A stretch of 64,000 bases of DNA. Origin: Symbiodinium natans. Taxonomy: Eukaryota; Sar; Dinophyceae; Suessiales; Symbiodiniaceae. Below the pieces are notes generated by a model. The model saw only the letters and a program-made list of their open reading frames with translations. It ran no database searches and was not told the DNA's origin. The translations under genes and the position numbers were made by a program. Within the stretch, counting starts at the first letter, position 1; each line of letters opens with the position of its first letter. The stretch covers positions 201,501-265,500 of the forward strand of contig CAJNDS010002100.1 of assembly GCA_905221605.1 (NCBI GenBank). Direction: 5' to 3'. Below are positions 60,007-64,000 of this stretch, piece by piece.

Positions 60007-60058
60007 GCTAGCGGCAGCCCTCTGCACACTGCCCTTCGACTGGATCGTGTTTGTCCTT
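60007..60058 (+). CDS. Exon of a putative membrane protein
   Basis: GCCCAG|G CTA ... GTC CTT|GTGAGT, a strong donor. Reads LAAALCTLPFDWIVFVL. A LPFD motif in a hydrophobic run is typical of S2-S3 of voltage-sensor-type channels, but one segment is not enough to name the family. Confidence 0.55.
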
Positions 60059-60137
60059 GTGAGTGGCTGCTGGGTACGAGGCTCCGAGCCGCTCTTTTGA
60101 GAGTTTAGGGGTTTCGGGTTTAGGGTTTAGGGTCTTT

Positions 60138-60238
60138 TTTTGATGGTGATGCTGATTGTTGTTGTTGATGAAGATGATGAGGATGATGAGGAGGACGATG
60201 ATGATGATGATCATGATGATGATGAGGATGATGATGAA
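60138..60238 (+). repeat. (GAT)n microsatellite
   Basis: GATGATGAG and GATGATGAT units. Confidence 0.9.
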
Positions 60239-60545
60239 TCTGTGTTATGAGGCGGGAGGGGGGGGAGGGGAAAGAGGGCTTAAGGTTTAGGGGATATGGT
60301 CAGTGGTTTAGAGCCTTCGAATTTTGAACGTTTGGGGAGCTAACAGGTGTGGCGTTGAAGGTTCAAGATTCTGCGGGAGTAACCATGCCCAATCAGATCC
60401 TGCCTGCCAGTATTCTGAAGTAGTTCTTGGGATTGAAGCATCTCCAATGGATCGACATAACGGTCATATAGTGTCGTGTGACGGTAAATGTTTGGGGGCT
60501 TCCTGATAAACCCTAACCCTCAACCCCAAGTGGGGTTTCTCAAAG

Positions 60546-60617
60546 TTCTTCTGTGGAGAGGGCTCCGCGAGCTCGCCGTCGGGCTGCTGCTGCTGCTAGC
60601 ATACTTGGTGCCCCCTG
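60546..60617 (+). CDS. Exon with a transmembrane segment
   Basis: TCTCAAAG|TT CTT ... CCT G|GTTGAG. Reads LLWRGLRELAVGLLLLLAYL, basic then strongly hydrophobic. Probably same gene as 60007; phases do not yet agree, so an exon may be missing. Confidence 0.45.
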
Positions 60618-61179
60618 GTTGAGGGAATAAGGGTTTAGGGGTTTAGGGTTTAGGGTACCCTAAACCCTAAACCTAAATCCTAAACCCTACACCCCACAGG
60701 ACCTTACCTTAAACCCTCAACCTTCAAGGGTGCAGGGGCTTGAGGTTTGGAGTCTTCAGGGTGCCCTGCAACCCCCTAAGCCCTGGAGCTGAAGTGTCTC
60801 GGAGTTGAATGTGCTCAGGGTCCGAGCTTTGAATTGTGGAGGTTGGGGCGTCTTCATGGCCCCGAAGCCCGAAACCCTCGGTTTTCGGCTTCGGGTGGCA
60901 TCTTCCGGAAGCTTCTGAGGCCTAGGTTGTAGGTGAGGGGTTTAGGGTTCACCCTTGGGTTCTGTAGGGCATATAAAGGGGTGCATGAGGGGTCCCCATT
61001 TAATGGGCCCACACCAAAAGGGACCATGAAACTACCTAAGAGTAAGGGTCCTGCTTCAAGGGATTCGATTATAAAGGGTGCCTACACAGATTTCTAGACC
61101 CTGAGCGCTACGCCGTACAGTCCAAAAGCTTCCAGCCCTCTGAAACCCAGGCCCCAAAACTCCAAAGCCTAAACCGCTA

Positions 61180-61450
61180 AACCCCTAACCCCCCTAAAAA
61201 GCCCCTGAACCCCTAAAACCCTAGAAGCCATAAAAACCCAAAAACCCAAAACCCCAAAATCCCTAAGCCCTAAACCCCTAAACCCAAAACCGCCGAAGAC
61301 CCAAAACCCAAAACCCAAAACCCAAAACCCAAAACCCAAAACCCAAAACCCAAAACCCAAAACCCGAAACCCGAAACCCAAAACCCAAAACCCAAAACCC
61401 TAAACCCTAAACCCTAAACCCTAGGCCCTAAACCCTAAACCCTAAACCCT
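61180..61450 (+). repeat. CCCAAAA then CCCTAAA array
   Basis: Thirteen CCCAAAA/CCCGAAA units (61305-61399) followed by CCCTAAA, another homogenised variant block. Confidence 0.95.
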
Positions 61451-61584
61451 AAAAACCCTCTTAGCCGAGGGTGGGGCTGCTCCAGTGCGGGCTGCGCAGC
61501 CCGCGCCCCCAGGGCTCCTGCCTCAGCTCCTGTGGGATGCCCTCCGGCCACGCGGCGCCCGTGCATGAAGGCTAACCCCCCGGG

Positions 61585-61653
61585 TTTAGGGTTTAGGGTT
61601 TAGGGTTTAGGGTTTAGGGTTTAGGGTTTAGGGTTTAGGGTTTAGGGTTTAGG
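61585..61653 (+). repeat. TTTAGGG array
   Basis: Ten perfect heptamers after the GC-rich block 61475-61580, which may itself hold an exon. Confidence 0.95.
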
Positions 61654-62616
61654 GTTCCAAATATTCCCTGTAAGGGATTTCCCTCATTCTGCACTAAGAG
61701 CCAGCCAGGTTTAGGGCTCAGGGATTCTCAGGGTTTAGAGGGCTTGAGGGTTTAGAGGGTTTAGGGTTTATAGGGTTTCGGGTTTACAGGGTTTAGGGTT
61801 TTGGTTTAAGGGTTTAGGGTTTGTAGGTTTTAGGGTTTAGGGTCCTAGGGAGGCTACACGAGACGTTTAGGGGCTGTGGGCTTCAGGGTCTGAAGTTCGT
61901 TCGATTTGAATTTTGGTTTCAGGAGGTTCCCAGGTACGGCGCCTTGAATAACGCGTAAGCGGGTACGAAGGGTTGGACATTCAGCGTCAGAATGTTGGGC
62001 TCAGGGTCTGTGTTGGGTACCGATTTGGGATGGCTTGTTGGCAGGTGTGCCTTTTTTGGGGGATGGTTGCTTCTGCTCACCCTAACCCCTAACACCTAAA
62101 CCTTCAACCCTAAACCCTAGCTTGTTTCCGATTCTTTACGCAGGTCATGCGCGACTGTGGGCCTCGTGTGAAGGTTGGGTGTTCGTTCGGTGTGGGGGGT
62201 TTCTTAACAAGAAATGGTTAAAGCTTGGGGCTTAGGGTTTAGGATTCAGGGCTTAGGGGGGTTCTGATAGTAAGGACCACAGTCTGTTTGGGGTATATTA
62301 GGGGTACCCCTATTGTGGGACCTACCCATATGGAAGTAAGGTGTTTGTTTTGGGCTTTAGGCCTCCCCAATTAAGGGTCCACATTCGGGCCTTACACCCC
62401 AACATAAACCCTGAAACCACCCCAAACTCTCATCCTTCCTGTGCTTAAAACTCTGAAAATGTAAGAAGACCCGAGGCCCAAACTCTGAACCCCAACAAAA
62501 GCCGAGCGACACCCTGAACCCTAAACCCTAAACCCTAAACCTTGAACCCTAAACCCTAAACCCTCAACCCTAAACCCTAAACCCTAAACCCTAAACCCTA
62601 AACCCTAAACCCTAAG

Positions 62617-62660
62617 GTGATCTGCACCAGCCTGGCGGTCTTCCTGCAGCCTGGTTGGAG
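62617..62660 (+). CDS. Exon with a hydrophobic segment
   Basis: CCTAAG|GTG ATC TGC. Reads VICTSLAVFLQPG with GT donor at 62661, or onward WSWDLLCF to a TGA. The acceptor AG is part of a CCCTAAG unit of the upstream array. Fits the putative membrane protein. Confidence 0.45.
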
Positions 62661-63767
62661 CTGGGATCTTCTTTGCTTCTGAAAGATCCAAAGAATCGAG
62701 GGAATAGGACCACACAGCTACTTTTCCATTTTTGTGTTAGTTGTGGTTTCGGGGTTTAGGGTGTCAGGTTTAGGAGTTGGGGATGGTTGAGGTTTGGGTT
62801 TTGAGTCTCTGTGTGTGTGTGTGTGTGTGTTTTTTTTTTTCCTCCGGTTTCGGGGCTTTCATGCTTTAGGGTGTAGGGTGACGGAGGGGTTTTAGCAAGT
62901 CTAGGGTATGGGGCTGAAGGGCAAGTGGAAGGTGTGGGGTTGAGGGATGAAGGGGGTTGAGGGTAGACAGCAGGGAGTTGTATCCAGGTCTGCTTTGGAG
63001 GTCAGGGTGCTGTGTGTTTTCGGCCCTCCTTGCGGTTCATTAGGGTTTAGGGTTTAGGGTTTCGTGTTTAGGGTTTAGGGTTTAGGGTATAGTTTAGGGT
63101 TTAGGGTTTAACAGCCTAAGCCTTCAACGCTAAACCGTAGCAAGAGTTGTTCGGCGGAAGTACTCCGTCCACATCACCAGAGTTTCCATGCACCATCGAC
63201 TTTCCATAGAGCCCTTCGTTCCCGGAATCCCTAAACCCTGAACCCTAAACCCTACACCCTAAACTCTAAGCCCTAAACCCTGAACCCCAAACCCAACCCT
63301 AAACCCTAAACCCTAAACCCTTCGAGCTTGCGTTCTACTCTAAACCCTAAACCCAACGGCGACCCTAAAAATGGCTGTAGTTTCTATTCGGGCCGAAGTG
63401 TGAGATGGAGGTCCTTCGGACCGAGCGGAGACCTTGAAATTGGCAGGTCATCCCAGAAGAACCTGTGGCGTTAAGCAACTCTGTTTCAGAATATCTTCGA
63501 TGCCCAGGCCCCAAACCCTAACCCCCAAAATCCTAAACCCTAAGTCCTTAACCGACCTCAAGTTTGTGCATTTTGGCTTGACCTGTCTGCGGTTTGGATG
63601 ACTCCCGCTTGGCTCGTTAATGAGTTGCGTCTGTCGTCTGTCGATCACACCCAGAATCCCAGACCTTAGTTAACACCTAACCAAACGCTCCCCCCCCCTC
63701 TGCCCGGTAACCCTAAACCCTAAGCCCTAAACCCCAAACCCCAAACCCCAAACCCCAAGCTCCAAAC

Positions 63768-63848
63768 CCTAAACCCTAAACCCTAAACCCTAAACCCTAA
63801 ACCCTAAACCCTAAACCCTAAACCCTAAACCCTAAACCCTAAACCTTA
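63768..63848 (+). repeat. CCCTAAA array
   Basis: About 11 perfect heptamers upstream of the last exon. Confidence 0.95.
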
Positions 63849-63898
63849 AACCCTCAACCCTCAACTCTAAACCCTAAACCTTAACCCCTCAATCCCAG

Positions 63899-63952
63899 AG
63901 GTGGTGTGAGCTGCTGAGCCGCCAGGCACCTTCCTGGCGACTCGGGCCCAAG
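63899..63952 (+). CDS. Candidate exon at right edge
   Basis: AATCCCAG|AGG TGG ... CCC AAG|GCGTTT, GC donor leading straight into TTTAGGG. Reads RWCELLSRQAPSWRLGPK, phase 0 both ends. The gene continues beyond the window. Confidence 0.5.
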
Positions 63953-64000
63953 GCGTTTAGGGTTTAGGGTTTAGGGTTTAGGGTGTAGGGTGTAGGGTTT

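Larger units (their letters stand above)
1..64000. repeat. Window-wide interstitial telomere-type heptamer repeats
   Basis: Short tracts of (TTTAGGG)n and its complement (CCCTAAA)n, perfect or degenerate, occur throughout, mostly 2-18 units long. The two orientations are not random relative to the + strand exons: CCCTAAA tracts usually lie upstream of an exon and TTTAGGG tracts downstream. TTTAGGG is the telomere unit of dinoflagellates and plants. The tracts are interrupted by exons and by other repeats, so this is not a chromosome end. Confidence 0.95.

Noticed and set aside
1-64000. Chromosome end (telomere)
   Set aside because: Tracts are short, in both orientations and interspersed with exons throughout; no terminal one-orientation array.
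1-64000. CRISPR arrays, bacterial operons, ribosome-binding sites, rRNA or tRNA genes
   Set aside because: Repeats are contiguous heptamers or inverted-repeat elements without unique regular spacers; no cloverleaf or rRNA-like sequence was recognised, and gene structure is eukaryotic.

Overview
The window looks like nuclear DNA from a dinoflagellate. Four things point there. Telomere-type (TTTAGGG)n/(CCCTAAA)n tracts occur about once per kilobase along the whole window. Genes are cut into exons of about 25-130 bp. Splice donors include GC and GA as well as GT. Short inverted-repeat (introner-like) elements recur in introns. An intronless ubiquitin-like + ankyrin gene, a common dinoflagellate class, fits too. 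The species cannot be named from sequence alone. Vitrella-type chromerids share the TTTAGGG repeat but do not explain the GC/GA donors.

Layout, all supported genes on the + strand. (1) About 1.2-10 kb: a 128-codon ORF of unknown function (1225-1611), a phase-matched three-exon chain (1877-2322) and scattered small exon candidates. (2) 12870-39178: a large split gene for a protein with two cyclic-nucleotide-binding domains (CNBDs). The main joins were checked by reading phase; both phosphate-binding cassettes keep the Gly-Glu...Pro-Arg-Ala-Ala-Thr signature; the apparent stop is TAG at 39176-39178. (3) 39.4-49 kb: an exon or tail at 39486-39625, exon candidates of unrecognised genes, a non-LTR retrotransposon 3' remnant (about 40739-40837) and a decayed minus-strand ORF (41187-41531). 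(4) 50125-52387: a five-exon gene for a TrmY-like SPOUT RNA methyltransferase, every junction in phase 0. (5) 54343-54725: a short two-exon ORF split by an introner. (6) 55614-57248: an intronless 544-codon ubiquitin-like/ankyrin-repeat gene. (7) 57.6-64 kb: exons that suggest a membrane protein running off the right edge.

The main non-coding result concerns intron architecture. After most exons the donor runs into TTTAGGG-type repeats; before most exons the acceptor AG is preceded by CCCTAAA-type repeats. Many introns therefore start and end with complementary telomere-like arrays. At least four further inverted-repeat families (called A-D here) lie in the introns. One B copy (1994-2075) is by itself a complete, phase-preserving intron.

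Limits: exon coordinates come from reading frames, splice dinucleotides and phase, without transcripts or database searches. The genes appear functionally unrelated, and no operon-like logic is expected.
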